DNA of 64,000 nt, from assembly GCA_017396945.1 (NCBI GenBank), contig JAFQKI010000011.1, positions 62,001-126,000 of the forward strand, given 5' to 3'. The translations under genes and the position numbers were made by a program. This stretch comes from Muribaculaceae bacterium (GTDB lineage: Bacteria; Bacteroidota; Bacteroidia; Bacteroidales; Muribaculaceae). This document shows, piece after piece, positions 63,997 through 64,000 of this stretch (its first letter is position 1; every line of letters begins with the position of its first letter). The notes under the pieces are model-generated. The model saw only the letters and a program-made list of their open reading frames with translations, was not told where the DNA came from and searched no databases.

Positions 63997-64000
63997 CATT

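Noticed and set aside
1-64000. CRISPR array, prophage or insertion sequence
   Set aside because: No regularly spaced repeats, no transposase, integrase or phage structural gene could be read in any frame.

Overview
The window looks like a chromosomal segment of a gut-type Bacteroidales bacterium. The evidence is a SusC/SusD pair, Bacteroidetes-style lipoproteins, a TamL/TamB pair, an LptD-type OstA protein, DUF6452/DUF6048-like proteins, and many copies of the Bacteroidetes promoter pattern (TAnnTTTG at -7 with TTTG about 19-21 bases upstream). GC content is moderate to low. Gene order and general character would fit Muribaculaceae or a related family, but the species cannot be fixed from sequence alone. 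No rRNA, CRISPR array, insertion sequence, prophage or integrase was seen. No stretch longer than about 300 bases lacks a gene or RNA gene.

Layout. (1) 1-8.5 kb: an outer-membrane uptake locus (SusC, SusD, Calx-beta lipoprotein), a hairpin terminator, then a secreted C10 cysteine protease and a fimbrillin-like lipoprotein. This looks like a peptide- or protein-harvest locus rather than a glycan locus. (2) 8.7-14.7 kb: the branched-chain amino acid genes ilvD-ilvB-ilvN, an acyl-ACP thioesterase, and ilvC behind its own promoter. (3) 14.8-18.5 kb, minus strand: a histidine kinase/response regulator pair, an ApbE flavin transferase, and a small secreted FISUMP/C-type-lectin-like protein of unusually high GC next to a REP-like double palindrome. 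(4) 18.7-25.7 kb, minus: tamL-tamB for envelope biogenesis. (5) 25.8-33.2 kb: housekeeping genes (DJ-1, fabD, tatA-tatC, folB, rnr, gyrB), followed by tRNA-Pro(GGG).

(6) 33.5-52.1 kb: an exopolysaccharide/capsule locus. A divergent GT2 glycosyltransferase faces an operon of Wza, Wzc, Wzx and Wzy-like proteins, a GT4-serine acetyltransferase fusion, an ADH/Gfo-Idh-MocA fusion oxidoreductase, a GT4 transferase, a CapK/PaaK-like adenylating enzyme, a left-handed beta-helix acyltransferase carrying a G8 tract, and an alpha/alpha-toroid protein of unknown function. A second transcription unit, wecC-wecG-wecB, supplies and transfers a ManNAc/ManNAcA-type residue. (7) 52.2-64 kb: a HIRAN protein, ilvE, an HD-domain protein, purB, a run of GT2/nitroreductase/DUF6452/DUF6048/SDR genes, an LptD-type protein on the minus strand, tRNA-Val(TAC) and a DbpA-like RNA helicase.

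The polysaccharide locus is the richest part for new biology, because its enzyme set (two fusions, an adenylating enzyme, two acyltransferases and an uncharacterised toroid protein) implies an unusual decorated polymer, possibly with phase-variable acylation. The FISUMP gene with its adjacent hairpin is the second candidate, because it resembles the variable-protein half of a diversity-generating retroelement, although no reverse transcriptase is present here. All family assignments are by reading motifs. No database search was run.
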